A stretch of 64,000 bases of DNA from Pleodorina starrii (GCA_030267565.1 BRXU01000051.1:1-64000); one strand, 5' to 3'. Shown: positions 43,163 through 63,279, counted from the first letter of the stretch. Numbers and translations: made by a program. Notes: generated by a model not told the origin, from the sequence alone.

Positions 43163-44446
43163 GCCCGCCCCCCGCAGTCAAACGGCACACCGCCGCACAT
43201 TGACTGGGTGCCGTTGCCTGTCCTGGTTGATCCTTATTGTCGCGCTTTTTTTGGGAGGGGCCCCAGCGCAGGCCGGGAACGAGCTTGCCTTGGACTCAGT
43301 CAACAGATTACTTCCTTATTATTTTTAAAGATTGTAATACAGTTTTTTTGGCGGGGCCCCAGCGCGAAGCGCCCCGAAGATCCCGACATCCCATAAGCTC
43401 TATGGACACAGACCCTGCCCTGACCCTGGCCCGTCACGACCTACACAGACCCCCAACCCTTATGCCGGAGCTTATAAGAGGCCCCGCCCCCTAGGGTTGC
43501 CCCTGTTCGTGGCTGGCTGGCTGGCTGGCTGGCCGGCTGAATGACGACCTACTCTATCTAATCGCTCAATACGCTGCCAAGCAATACAAATAATCCTTAA
43601 AAATTTTATTACAATAAAATAGTGATAAAAACAGTGATAAAATAATGATAAAATAATAGGACTGAGTCCAGCCCCATGGTCCGAGGCCGCACTCGCTCCA
43701 ACGCATCCAGAACTCCTATTCATCCCAACTTATGCCGAGTTTTTTTATGAATGTCAACATGACGGCGTCTCTTCATTTCGACATCCAACTATGTTTGCAT
43801 AGCGAACAATGTTCCCGCGACCACACCATAACTCTGCTAGCCGGTTCGACCGCCTTGACGCATGTTACTATTACATAGAATGTTATTCTATGGTTGCAAG
43901 GGGCAAACTAGTAGATAGACGACAGGACCCTTAACTGAGTCTCGCGCGCCTGTCATACACTCCGGACTGCTCCGGAGCCTTCCGGAGTCCGTAGCCTTCA
44001 ACTTAGTCTCTTCCCCGTAGCCCTCGGACTTTGTCTCTTCCGACTCGCACGCCTACCTAACGGCCCCAAGTCCCTAAGATTTGGGGTGGGAATACCGGTA
44101 TTGAGTGGACAGGAGGCAACCTGTTCAGCCGGACATACATTCCACGCCGCCTTTCAGCTACATCTCAACGTGTCGGACGGCCATTGTGTTCACGGGGCCC
44201 ACTGCGGGGCCCACTCCCCGGGCAGGGCCGAAGCCCCACCAGCTGACTATGTTCGATTGCATCTCGAACCTCTCGCGGTGCCCGAAACCACGTTGTCAGC
44301 ATACGCACACACTGAGCCCCGGAGGCGTTCCCGCTTATGCACGGACACCCCAGCGGTTCTTAGTCCCCGACCCCGACAGGATCTCGAGGGGCTCGCTCGC
44401 CTGCCTCAGGAGCCCCCCCCCGTGTAGCCACACGGCCACACTGGCG
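43163..44446. mobile_element. Insert of about 1.3 kb splitting duplicated segment copy 2; partly AT-rich, organelle-like
   Basis: Absent from the matching place in copy 1. It contains two GGGGCCCCAGCGC palindromic blocks, each next to a T-run (near 43248 and 43355), and an AT-rich stretch at 43580-43665 unlike the surrounding DNA. No open frame of note. The palindrome-plus-AT pattern resembles the repeat-rich intergenic DNA of volvocine organelles, so it may be nuclear-inserted plastid or mitochondrial DNA; it could equally be a non-coding transposon. Confidence 0.4.
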
Positions 44447-44773
44447 CGTATCGTTATATTCGTACTGTGTTCGTACTGTATTTTATGTGACTCCCCCTCT
44501 CACACCACACTTGACCCTGCCGCGGCGGAAGCCGGAACCGCGGGCCCAAAAGCCGCTTGAGAGAGGGATCCAAAACTGTTCAACACACCGCTAGCCTCTC
44601 CCCCGGGGGCAGCGAGCATTTTTACCGCGGAGGGGTGAAGAACACTCGGGGGGAGGGTCGGAGGGAGCAAACCAGGGCACCTAGATTCGCCGTCCTACCT
44701 CCCAACAAATTGCCGGGCACCCTACCATGGGACGCTCAGAGACACAACAGCCGTTGCTGTTGTTGTATGTTGT

Positions 44774-44778
44774 TACAT
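44774..44778 (-). terminator. Candidate TIP41 polyadenylation signal TGTAA
   Basis: TTACA on the plus strand, the first TGTAA on the gene strand found after the TIP41 stop. TGTAA is the usual green-algal signal, but the distance (about 950 bases) is long. Confidence 0.3.
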
Positions 44779-45725
44779 CGGCCGGCAGTACGGTAGGTAA
44801 TATGAGAGTCGGTAATTTTTACGAGGAGGGCAATCCGATTACCGGTATGCTCCGTGCATGCGCGCGTGGCACGCCGCTTAGTGTCCCCAATACGGTGGGA
44901 ATGCCGCGCGCAGGGAATCAGATTTCGATCAGACCAGGTCGGACCAGTCCGACCCAGATCATACCAGCCCAGACAAGGTCAGATCGACCCAAATCAAACC
45001 GACCCAGATCAAACCGACCCAGATCAGACTACACCAACCCAGATCAGATCAACCCAGACCAGGCCAGGCCGAGCCAGATCAGACCAGGTCACACGGACTG
45101 CGCGCGCAAAACACCTGCCGTCGTACGACCGGGTGGCAGCCCCAAGCTCGACCACATGCCTCCGTACCGTATGTCGCCGCAGCACAGCGCAAACCTCGCA
45201 CGTCCACTCCGAGCGGCGGGGCTCCGAGCAGCGGGGGGTTATCCACGGGGGTATAGGCCGGAGCCCGTGAACGGTAAAGTAACAGAAGAAGGCCGGGGGG
45301 GGGGCCAAGCGGGCGGCCCTGAAGGTCAGCCAGCCTGCCTGTCTGACTGTGTGACTGTGGGGCACGACGACGACCACGAAAACACGAATCAAGGCCGGCG
45401 TCGAATCCCGGTCAGTCGTGAAAAGCTTGATCCCCTCCGGCGGACCCTTCACACCCCCAGCGGCCAGACTGCTCCCATGCTCCCCTTCCTCCGTCCCTTG
45501 CAGTCTCCTTCAAACGCAACAGCCCCCTCCGCATCTCCCCACCCTGAAGCCGTCCTCCGCCGCCTCCCCACCTCCGCCGCCGGCCCCTGCCTCCGCCGCC
45601 TCCCCACCGCCTCCGCCTCCACGTCCTCCCCTCCATGAGCCTCGCGTCCGGTTTTCACACCGGCATCAGCTCCGTTCACGCCCCCTCGGGCCTCGGCCCC
45701 TCCCCCCATCACAGCGGTACAAACG

Positions 45726-48700
45726 CTATAGCAGCAGCTTGCGCGTCTGCAGCAGCTTGAGACCCACGGGGGCCACCGCCTGAAACACCTGCGTGAGCGT
45801 GTGCGTGTGCATGTGCGTGTGTGCGTGCAGGGGGGAGGGTAGGTTTGGCAGAACGCAAGCCAAGGGGGGGTTGGTGGTGGTGGTGGTAGTAAGGGGGCTT
45901 GGGGAGGGGTACAGGAAGCAAGCCCAAGCGTGGGGGTGAAGTAGGACAGCGAAGCGGGTGGGGGCGTCGATGCTGATGGTGGTGGTGTTAGTGTATGGTT
46001 TCCTACTGCAGATGACCTCTGTCTGGGGCCCCGTTCATGGGTTTGCCGCCTCGGGCTAAACCTGACCAACTCTCCCGACATCCACACCCGTGCAATGCAC
46101 CAATACACACATTCACGCCCACACGCCCATCCACACGCACACGGCGCATCTGGGTGACCTACCTGCGAGGCGGCGTCGGCGTCGGCGTACGACGGCCCCT
46201 CATCTGGTGCCCCCCTGGAGCGGAGCTCCGCAAAGGTGCCCTCGCAGTGCTTGACCTCCTGAGGGGCGAGCAGGGGGTGGGGTGGGACGGGGGCGGGGGG
46301 GGGAGGGGAGGGGAGGGGAGGGGAGGGGAGGGGAGGGGAGGGGAGGGGAGGGGAGGGGAGGGGAGGGGAGGGGAGGGGAGGGGAGGGGAGGGGAGGGGAG
46401 GGGAGGGGAGGGGAGGGGAGGGGAGGGGAGGGGAGGGGAGGGGAGGGGAGGGGAGGGGAGGGGAGGGGAGGGGAGGGGAGGGGAGGGGAGGGGAGGGGAG
46501 GGGAGAGGGAGGGGAGAGGGAGGGGAGAGGGAGGGGAGAGGGAGGGGAGAGGGAGGGGAGAGGGAGGGGAGAGGGAGGGGAGAGGGAGGGGAGAGGGAGG
46601 GGAGAGGGAGGGGAGAGGGAGGGGAGAGGGAGGGGAGAGGGAGGGGAGAGGGAGGGGAGAGGGAGGGGAGAGGGAGGGGAGGGGAGGGGAGGGGAGGGGA
46701 GGGGAGGGGAGGGGAGGGGAGGGGAGGGGAGGGGAGGGGAGGGGAGGGGAGGGGAGGGGAGGGGAGGGGAGGGGAGGGGAGGGGAGGGGAGGGGAGGGGA
46801 GGGGAGGGGAGGGGAGGGGAGGGGAGGGGAGGGGAGGGGAGGGGAGGGGAGGGGAGGGGAGGGGAGGGGAGGGGAGGGGAGGGGAGGGGGTTGAGGACCC
46901 AAACAGGCAAATAGCGAAATAGGCTGACTGGCTGCCCCGGCGGGCAGCGAGCGACGAACCTTCGGAAGGCAGAGATACAGATACAGATGTTTAAGGGAGG
47001 CCGAAAGGTAGCCTGAGTTATCCTTCACCTCGCTTCGCTTCGCTCCCTTCCACACCGTTTCGTTTCGGCCTGCTTCGCTCCTGCGTCCTGCCCCACCCGC
47101 CGTTGGCTTCAGTACTTTCGGTTCCTCACCCTGGGCGAGGCTGCGGCGCACCGCAATCACCCTTCACCCCTCCTTTCCCCCCCCTCGCAGAACTGCCGCC
47201 GGGGCCGAGCCCGCTTCCGGCACACTGTACGGCAAAACACACCGACCTGCAGCACCTCGAGCCGCTTCTCGGGTTTGTCGTGTCTGCAGGGAGGCAGGCG
47301 CAGGTGGTGGTGGTGGTGATGGGGTGGGGGACGGGGAAGGCGGGTCACGAGCGCATCGGGGTCAGAGGGCAAAGGAGCGGACAAGAAGCGAATGGAGGGG
47401 AAAAGGTGGGTTTACTAGTGAAGAAGAGCGGGGGGTGGCGATCAAGGTAGCAGCACAAGGCAGGAGAAGTTGTCTCAGTGAAAAGTCTACGGCACTGATG
47501 ACCCGCCCAAGTCATCAGTGCACCCGCCCCCCCACCCCGCCCCCCCCCAGCTTCGCCGCGGTTTTCCTTCCACACCCTGCCACACAAGCACCCCTCCCAC
47601 ACAACCCTCGGCCCCCGCCCCCCCCCCGCCCCCCACCCCAGCCCCACCCAGCCCCCCACCCAAACCCCGTCATTCCGCCATCCCCGCATCCCACCCACCC
47701 ACCCAGCCCCGCAGCCCGCGGTCGCAGCTCTGTTGGTACCGTAACGGGTATAACCTGGCAAAGCGTAGCCAGGGCCTGGCTACGCTAGGCTCCACCGCTG
47801 CGCCTCAGTTCTACCGTTTGCATTCCGCAGCCACCCACCCACCCACCCACCCACCCACCCGCGCCCCCACCCGCGCAGCCACCCACCCACCCACCCACCC
47901 GCGCCCCCACCCGCGCCCCCACCCGCGCACCCACCCACCCACCCACCCACCCACCCTACCTGCAGAACAGCCTGGTCTCCCTCAGCCGCACCATGGATCC
48001 ATCCACCCGCACCCACAGCCTCAGCAGCACCAGCCAGCAGCGGGGCATCACCCGCAGCTTCACACCCACACTGCACACGCCGTTGTCGTCCAGGTCGCTC
48101 TCGTAAAGAGGGACCTGGCAGGGAGACCCCAAGGGAAGGGGACAGCAGCAGCACGACCCAGTGTGGACCGCGGCGCGGCGTGGCGTGGCGGAGAGCAAAC
48201 GTCACGACTTGTCACGACTCGCAACGTCGTAACCGATGCCGATGAAGAGGGTGCGAGCCGTCATCACCGTCCCGCCGCCCTCCGAGCCGCTCATTACCTC
48301 CCTCACTCCAACACACACAGGTAGCGGCCCCTCACGCACTTCTCCCACCGCAAGGGGGGGAGTGCTTAGGCGGTCTTTCCGTCGGGGCTGGGTTAGCAGC
48401 CCCTGGCCAGCGTCAGGGCCCGGTCAGATACTGTAACGACACCCACACCCACACCCACACACATACATGCACCCACCCACAAACAAACACACACACACAC
48501 ACGCACCTCGCTGTAAAACAGGATGGGGTCTCTCTCCATGAGCAACCCCCGATCGATCTGCTCACTGGTGGGCTGCCACAGAGCCGCAGCACCGTCAGCG
48601 GTGCCGCCGCAGCCGCCGCCGCCGCCGCCGCCGCCGTTGCCAACCGTGCTGCCGGACCCGGCTGCCGCCGGCGGCGGCACGGACCCGGCTGCCGCCGGCG

Positions 48701-49892
48701 GGGCCGCTGCCCCCGAGTCGGAAGTCCTCAACGGCGCAGGTGGGGGCGGCATCCTCCCGGGTGCTGTCGTACCCGTGGCCGTTGTCGTACTGCTCACCCC
48801 GCACACGAAGTCCGGGATGCCCCGCGGTCCTGCGGCGTCGGCCCCGGGACCCGCCGCCGCCGGCGACGATGGTGACGGCGCCGGCACCGCCGCCGCCTCC
48901 TGCATGCCGCGCCGTGTTACCGTACACGTGTACGGCGTCGTGTACGTCCAGTCGTACGTTAGTTGTACCGCTTTTTGCTGCTGGATCTCGTGCTCTCGGG
49001 CCTTGCGCCACTCCTGTCGTGAATCCAAGGGAGGCGCGGGGAATGACGGGTGTGGACGCTGCACACGACTGGGTCTGCGTTGCGTTGCGTTTGAATGCGC
49101 CGGGAGATGCCACTACCTGGCTGGGAAGTGCCGTACGCCCGTTGTGACGCGTTGTGACCTTATCGGCGAAGACCGACCCACATCAGGAGGTCGACTGCGA
49201 ACTGCGCCACTTGTGCCAAATGCAGCAAGCAGTCCATGGGGAGTAAAAACGAGAACGAAATCGGAGACCATGGAGAGGGGGTACCTCCAAGATCCCGTGC
49301 AAAACACCAACCGCACCTCCCCAAGCGAAGGCCGTGACCCAAGAGGCCGTGCAGGACCCCGGAAGGGGAGAGGGGAGGTGGGGTTCGCCAAGCACGGGGA
49401 TAATAAAAACGAAACCGCAGCGGAGGGGCGTAGGCACGGGGAGGGCGGTATTACGGATATAGGGGGTGGTCTTGGCAAGCCACAAGGCGCGGGCATCGGC
49501 AGGCGGTGGTGCGGGGGGCGTTGTTTACTCGCCTCAGCCACGCGGACTTGAAGAGGCGGCAGGTCCTCGTGCTTCCACCCCGCCAGCGCATCCAGGGCGT
49601 TGAACGAGATCACCGTCCCGCTGGCCTCGTGCACAAGCTCAACGCGGTTCTGTGCGAAGACCATCTCCGGCAGTACCATAGCCGACAGCACCCGCCTTGC
49701 AAGGAACGGGCGGGAATAGGATGACAATATATACGCAGTGCCAACAAATCATAGCAGCGCTGAAACGCCTTGCGAGGCCGGTCCGCGCGCTCACCGGTAC
49801 TCGTCCATCTCCTTGTCTCCCATAATCGGGCTCTTCACGGTCCGAATCATCCATCCAGCATTCGCAAAATTTTCGTGAGATGAGGTCGGCAT
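45726..49892 (-). CDS. TIP41: TIP41-like protein (TIPRL family), PP2A/TOR pathway regulator
   Basis: Seven exons on the minus strand: 49795-49892, 49533-49695, 48507-49013, 47960-48114, 47247-47283, 46163-46258, 45726-45779 (stop TAG); 369 residues. All phases agree. Seen in order: [53 protein letters not shown] then [116 protein letters not shown]. This covers the whole TIP41 family. By family knowledge it binds the PP2A catalytic subunit and tunes TOR signalling in the cytosol. It is about 100 residues longer than usual because a Pro/Ala/Gly/Ser-rich insert (about 119-235) sits between [10 protein letters not shown] and the LLMERDP motif. The first intron is ordinary; the second needs a GC donor (GAG/GCGAGT at 49532). 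Confidence 0.94.
46294..46888. repeat. (GGGGA)n pentanucleotide satellite, about 600 bp, TIP41 intron
   Basis: Two blocks of pure GGGGA (46294-46503 and 46676-46888) flank a block of sixteen GAGGGAGGGGA units (46504-46675). It lies between TIP41 exons 47247-47283 and 46163-46258, so the transcript reads (TCCCC)n. Confidence 0.97.
47821..47955. repeat. (CCCA)n satellite with GCGCCCCCACCC interruptions
   Basis: Immediately downstream of TIP41 exon 47960-48114 on the gene strand, where it reads GGGT. Confidence 0.95.
48319..48442 (+). repeat. Structured short element (family C), copy 4
   Basis: AGGTAGCGGCCCCTC to CTGTAACGACACC, nearly identical to copy 1. Preceded by ACACACAC and followed by (CACACC)n then CA repeats. 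Hairpin at 48384-48403. Confidence 0.82.
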
Positions 49893-50832
49893 GGCTACGC
49901 GGCTATTCGGCTGCGTACTTTTGTAGAAGATCGTCCGAGTAGGGAAAGTCCCGGACGCCAGCAGTCAGTATGAAGCTACAACTACCACTCAACGGTACAT
50001 CAAGGATGAAAGTATGGATGGCTCTCGTCAATGTTGGGCCCGCTCTCGCATGCACATGCAACCACCAACTGAAAACTTACTATGTGGGCGCTAACCAATC
50101 CAAGCCCAAACTACCCAAGAGCGGAACTACCCCGTCCTGAACTGCCCTATTCCCCCACTCAGAGCTATCCAGACCCGACGTGTTGATTCATAGTGATGTG
50201 TCGATTCTGTCCTTTCGTTAGCCCTTTCGTTAAGCCCCGGTTGAACTTCAACTCTCCGGCTAAGGGGACTGACATGACTTCTTCCATGTTTGAAATCATG
50301 CGATCATTCCAGTACACGACCACAAGCTGCAATATCGGATGAGAGGTTCGAGGGGAAACGCTGGGATTGCGCCATATTTCGCAGAGACTGTCATGAGTGT
50401 CTGATCTGATCAGTCCTGGGCTAGGGCTAATCCGGGAGCTTTCGTCTCTCATTAGATCTAAGCGTTGAAATCCGGTGACAAGGCGACGACACAGGATTCA
50501 TGCCAAGATGTTACACATCAGTGAGACCCGCTGGCTGCGCTGAGCTAGTGCGCAGCTCGAGCGCCCTGCCCTCCACGCCTGTGGAGCCGCGTCCGCCTCC
50601 CGACCGAGTGTGCAACCTATGAACCTGTCACCGTGCAACACACAGCCTGAACCAGTCACCTTACACCCTCTTCCCCTCCACTCCTCTCTATTCCTGGACC
50701 GATTGACACAAGCCAAGTGCTTGCCAGGCTGAATGCGCAGCAGCAAATGCTGAAGACCGCTGGGAAAAAATATCTTCTCAGTAGCGATGGCGCCGGTATG
50801 TTACAAAATTGATGCCACCAAGTAAAAGTAGT
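49893..50832. other. TIP41 promoter side and PsaF 3' region
   Basis: Balanced composition without satellites. No open frame is recognisable. Minus-strand TGTAA motifs at 50511-50515 and 50661-50665 are plausible PsaF polyadenylation signals. A further one at 50801-50805 is only about 30 bases after the stop. Confidence 0.6.
50511..50515 (-). terminator. Candidate PsaF polyadenylation signal TGTAA
   Basis: TTACA on the plus strand, about 320 bases past the PsaF stop. The TGTAA at 50661-50665 is an alternative. Confidence 0.4.
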
Positions 50833-52235
50833 TTACCGCGGGCTCACGGTGATGTTCTCCTCCTTCTCGGTCAGGGTGCCGTTGCGCAGCTCCTGAGGGT
50901 TGGGACGAGGGAAACGTTGTTAAGTGGCATGGTTGGGTACGAAAACACAATCAAACAGTCGTCAGCACACAAACGAATGGAGTCCAACCCCGGGTCTGCA
51001 CCAGGCGGTACCTTCGCCACACTAGCCACCCGTCCCGACACCACGCAATCCCAAGGAAAGGCGAACGAGAGCCAGGGTCTTGGGTCCCTCTGCTTGCGGA
51101 CCACGCGTGCCCGTCACATGGGTTTCTCTCCCTTGCCCGACTAGACCAGTCCCGAACCCCATACCCATAAGACACAGTCAAGCTGACAACCGCATTAGCC
51201 AGCATGCTGCATGGTCCTTTCATGCGAGGTCCTCGCAGCACATCCCAACCATACGCCCGTCTCGAAATTCCCCTTTCCTTCGCGTCCCAGGCGAGCGCCC
51301 AAACTCCATTCCACATTGCTCCCCGCACCTGCACGGCGGCCAGGGGCCAGCCCGCCCCCTGCCAGGCCAGCTGCAGGGCCAGCGGCACGTCAATGATGAT
51401 CTCCTTGTCGGTCGGCTTAGCGCCCCCCCGGATGGTCATCAGGTACTGGCGGCCCACGTAGCCGATGTAGCCAGCCACGTACAGGAAGCCGATGGTCGGG
51501 ATCTGCGCGCCGGGAGTAGGAGGGGAAGAACTCGGTGCTGATGGAGGGTGGGAGGATTGGTGAACAAGCACCGCAGTCCAAGTTGCCCGATCTAGAGCGG
51601 CAAAACTATTTCAATAGCTATAGCGATACTTACGAAGACCTCGCCGGCGTGGCCGTACTTGAGAGCCAGGCCAGGGTCGGAAATCAGGTGCGGAAGGCCA
51701 TCGTTGCCGCACAGCAGACCGGCCTTCGCGTAGTTCGCGAACCGGTTCTTGGTGCGCTCCATGGTGGCCTTCAGAGCCAGAGCAGGCGCGCTGTCGGCCT
51801 CGTACTGCGCGCAAGGATAGGAGTTTTTGTTCAATCACTGCCAAACTGAAGTCGACGCAAGGAGCTCCAAGTCTTAAGCAGTTTTCACCTGCTTCAGGCG
51901 CTTCTCCAGCTGCTTGAGCTCCTTCTTCTGCAGCTTGGCGTAGGCCTTGCTCTCCGAGCACGGGGTCAGGCCGGCAATGTCCGCTTGCGCAGCAGACGGC
52001 GAGGCCAGGGTCATAGCTGCCGCCAGGGTGGTAGCTGCCAGGACCGAGCCGACCTGAGCGGCGACGTCATTCTTCTGCGCCTGGCAGACGATGCGCGCAG
52101 CCCGGCGCGGCGCAGCGACGCGCGCAGCGGGCGAGGCCTGCGCATTCGATCCTCAAAGTTAGCAAGTGATATGTCGAACGTGTGCTATTGAACAGTAATT
52201 CCTACCCGAACAGGGTTGCGGAGAGCAATGGCCAT
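50833..52235 (-). CDS. PSAF: Photosystem I reaction centre subunit III (PsaF), chloroplast precursor
   Basis: Five exons on the minus strand, all phase 0: 52206-52235, 51889-52137, 51634-51804, 51329-51502, 50833-50892 (stop TAA); 227 residues. Residues 1-62 form a bipartite transit peptide: Ala/Arg-rich stromal part, hydrophobic stretch (about 40-55), and lumenal cleavage site SPSAAQA before DIAGLTPC. The mature protein has the Lys-rich lumenal helix ([16 protein letters not shown]) known in green algae to dock plastocyanin and cytochrome c6; the [15 protein letters not shown] segment; [12 protein letters not shown]; the membrane segment [34 protein letters not shown]; and the C-terminus [13 protein letters not shown]. 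It sits in the thylakoid membrane at the lumenal electron-donor side of photosystem I. Length and sequence are typical of Chlamydomonadales. Introns here are short (51-150 bases, longest 436) and free of satellites, unlike the neighbouring genes, as expected of a highly expressed gene. Confidence 0.98.
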
Positions 52236-52344
52236 TTTTTCCAAGTGCGGGTCTGCATGCTGCTCGCTGCGAATGAGACTTCTTTACGTTCGAGCCGGGG
52301 AGATCGCGGCCACCCTGGAGCCCATGCAACCACTCACTCGCCCA

Positions 52345-52569
52345 GGTGTTGCCTTTGCGTAGTAATTTAATAGATTCAAATATGTGTTCAAGATCGCTTG
52401 CGGTAATGCTGTCCATGCGCATCATGTGCAAGCTTGCAGCAAGCGGCCCAATATATCCCAAAAACATATCAAACAACTTTACACGAACAGTATCAGGGCA
52501 AAGTTCATCTAAATGCATAATTTGACACTGATACAATCTGTGCATTATTTGTTTCTCAATGTTCGACAA
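52345..52569 (-). pseudogene. AT-rich open frame of foreign composition, product unknown
   Basis: About 75 codons without a stop (TTG at 52569 downwards) in DNA of roughly 40 percent GC. Segments read HRLYQCQIMHLDELCPDTV, RVKLFDMFLGYIGPLAAS and DSITASDLEHIFESIKLLRK. Codons favour A/T in the third position, the opposite of all host genes here. The frame then runs into GC-rich PsaF upstream DNA and continues to 52159. No ATG or acceptor fixes a start. A decayed viral, organellar or transposon coding remnant is possible; the function is not recognised. Confidence 0.4.
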
Positions 52570-53603
52570 GTCACGCCGACGATTAGGCTTCTACAGTTCA
52601 GTGCTTCGCCTCCTTCGATTAGCGTGAAGCAGTTTGGAGGATGTATAGATTGGCATTTGTCCACGTAGCCCTGCCGCAACCATGCGCAAGGGCTCAAGCT
52701 CGATGCAAGTTTCCGATGTGGGCTCCTCACCGGGCCTTTTGCAATGACAATTTGCTGCAAGGAAACGCTGGGTTAGCTGATAGCGTCCTGATAAGAATGT
52801 TCGTGTTGGGTCTTCCCCACCCAACCCTCCATCCTCCGTGCCACAGAGGCTTTTATATTTAGCAGTTATTCTTCGGGTGCTTCACGCTCAAACTCTTGGC
52901 ACAGTCACCGCATTCCCACATGCTCAGCCTGTGACGTATTGGCGCCCATGGCACGGCCAGGGCCCTCCTATGCTACCCGGGCAGGGGGGCGACACGACGT
53001 GGCCAGAGGATGCAACGAGCGGCACCTCCACTGAGCCGTCCCGAACTTCGACATGATTGTTATTATTGTTTTATATGCTCGTACTGATACAGTATGCTTC
53101 AGAACCCCCAACACGCCCAAGGCTTGGGTGAACCTGAGCGACCCTGGGTGAGTCACCCAGGGGGACTGGAATGGCACCGGCGGGAGGCAGAACGATCCGC
53201 AATACGTGGCCTGTGCCCGGGTGGCTGCATCCCCCCACAAAACTAGATCCCTGGCCGTAGAAACAGATCTCGGAGCCTTGCTCTCCGTAGTGCGATTCGT
53301 TACAGTGCGCGGGTTCCAGGTCGAAATAGTGGATGCAGCGGGCGATGGAATGACCCATGGGTCGATCCAGGGATGTGCTCACATTAACAGTGGCGATTGT
53401 CCTGGGTCATTGTAGACCGACTCCTCCAGATGCAGTATTCTTTCTTGTGGGCAACAGCTGTCGTCTGTTCACCCCTGGACCCGCAGTTCCACATGGGTGG
53501 ACGGGCGCACGTTAACGGACATCGGGAAACAAATGTAAAGAGAATACGCAAGATTCCGGCTGGAGGAAGGTGCGAGGCACGAAACAAAACGCAACGCCGG
53601 GGA

Positions 53604-53690
53604 GGGGTAATAAAGAAGACACCGCACCGATGGGTCTAGATGGCGGAACCGGAACCCAGCAATACTTTATGAACGTGCCGGGAACGTTAC
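53604..53690 (+). repeat. Dispersed short element, family A (diverged)
   Basis: GGGGTAATAAAGAAGACACC, then GGAACCCAGCAATACTTTAT. The internal GGAGACGGCG part is replaced by GATGGCGGAACCGGAACC. The only family A copy seen in this intergenic region. Confidence 0.6.
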
Positions 53691-54337
53691 CAAGACGGGA
53701 AACGCAGCGACCGTGTCGCAGGGTGTCGCCGCCAGACAACCCTGAGGGAAGGGGCAACACGCGCCCGAACGGATGGATGCACCGTAGCAGCGGTGACGCC
53801 TATTTCAGGAATGGGATGGGGCGGACGGGTGGGGGTGGGGGTGGGGTCCAGGCGACTCGCCGTTGCAAGTGTTAGTTATAGTAATGGTAGAACCTCTCCT
53901 ACCATGACCAGCGGCGTCCTGTTCTGAGAGCTCTGAATCCTGCGCCCATAAGGCTTTCCTGCGAACGCGTCCCCACCACGTATGCACCCCCCCCGTGATG
54001 CGGTCTGCTATTCAGCGCCGAATGCGGTCGCCAGCCATTGCCCGTGCGTATGACCACGCCTGACAGGGGTTGGTTTGGCAGGGATTCCCCCCGTCCCCGC
54101 GCCGTCAAAATGTCCCGCGTTATCACTAATTGAGTCAGGAGCGATGCTTGCAGCTGGTCTCCCCATGTACCTAGGCTTGTACGGGGGATGGTTGACGGTA
54201 GATGCTCCGCGGACGCACCATCGGCGTCGGGCAGCACGTACGAAAAGTCGCCGTACGATGGCTAACTGAAAACAAGGGGGCAAGTAAAATTGTCGTTCCA
54301 TTCCTTGTGGGCAACTTGCTTACAGACCAGGCCCGTA

Positions 54338-63279
<8,942 letters not shown>

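Larger units (their letters stand above)
41901..45725. other. Intergenic: glycoside hydrolase promoter side, duplicated segment copy 2 with insert, TIP41 3' region
   Basis: 41901-42510 has balanced composition and should contain the glycoside hydrolase promoter. 42511-43162 and 44447-44515 are duplicated segment copy 2, interrupted by a roughly 1.3 kb insert. 44920-45090 is a degenerate array of GACCCAGATCA units. 45239-45302 is a family B element. The minus-strand TGTAA at 44774-44778 is a candidate TIP41 polyadenylation signal about 950 bases past the stop. No gene is recognised. Confidence 0.6.
52236..54337. other. Divergent intergenic region between PsaF and LysRS
   Basis: Contains the PsaF promoter side, the AT-rich open frame at 52345-52569, a perfect inverted repeat at about 53141-53160 (CCTGGGTGA GTCACCCAGG), and a family A element at 53604-53690. 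53000-53400 and 53690-54337 have balanced composition and no gene that I can recognise. Confidence 0.55.

Noticed and set aside
44086..45638. Frames of 113-303 codons in the insert and GACCCAGATCA array
   Set aside because: Low-complexity or repeat-derived, overlapping in several frames, with no domain.
46037..47160. Open frames of more than 200 codons over the GGGGA satellite
   Set aside because: A repeat artefact inside a TIP41 intron.
50801..50805. TGTAA just after the PsaF stop as the polyadenylation signal
   Set aside because: Only about 30 bases past the stop codon. Signals at 50661 or 50511 give more typical 3' untranslated lengths.
53071..53382. 103-codon minus-strand frame in the PsaF/LysRS intergenic region
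   Set aside because: It reads partly protein-like (Cys- and Gly-rich), but no family, start context or splice partner could be found.
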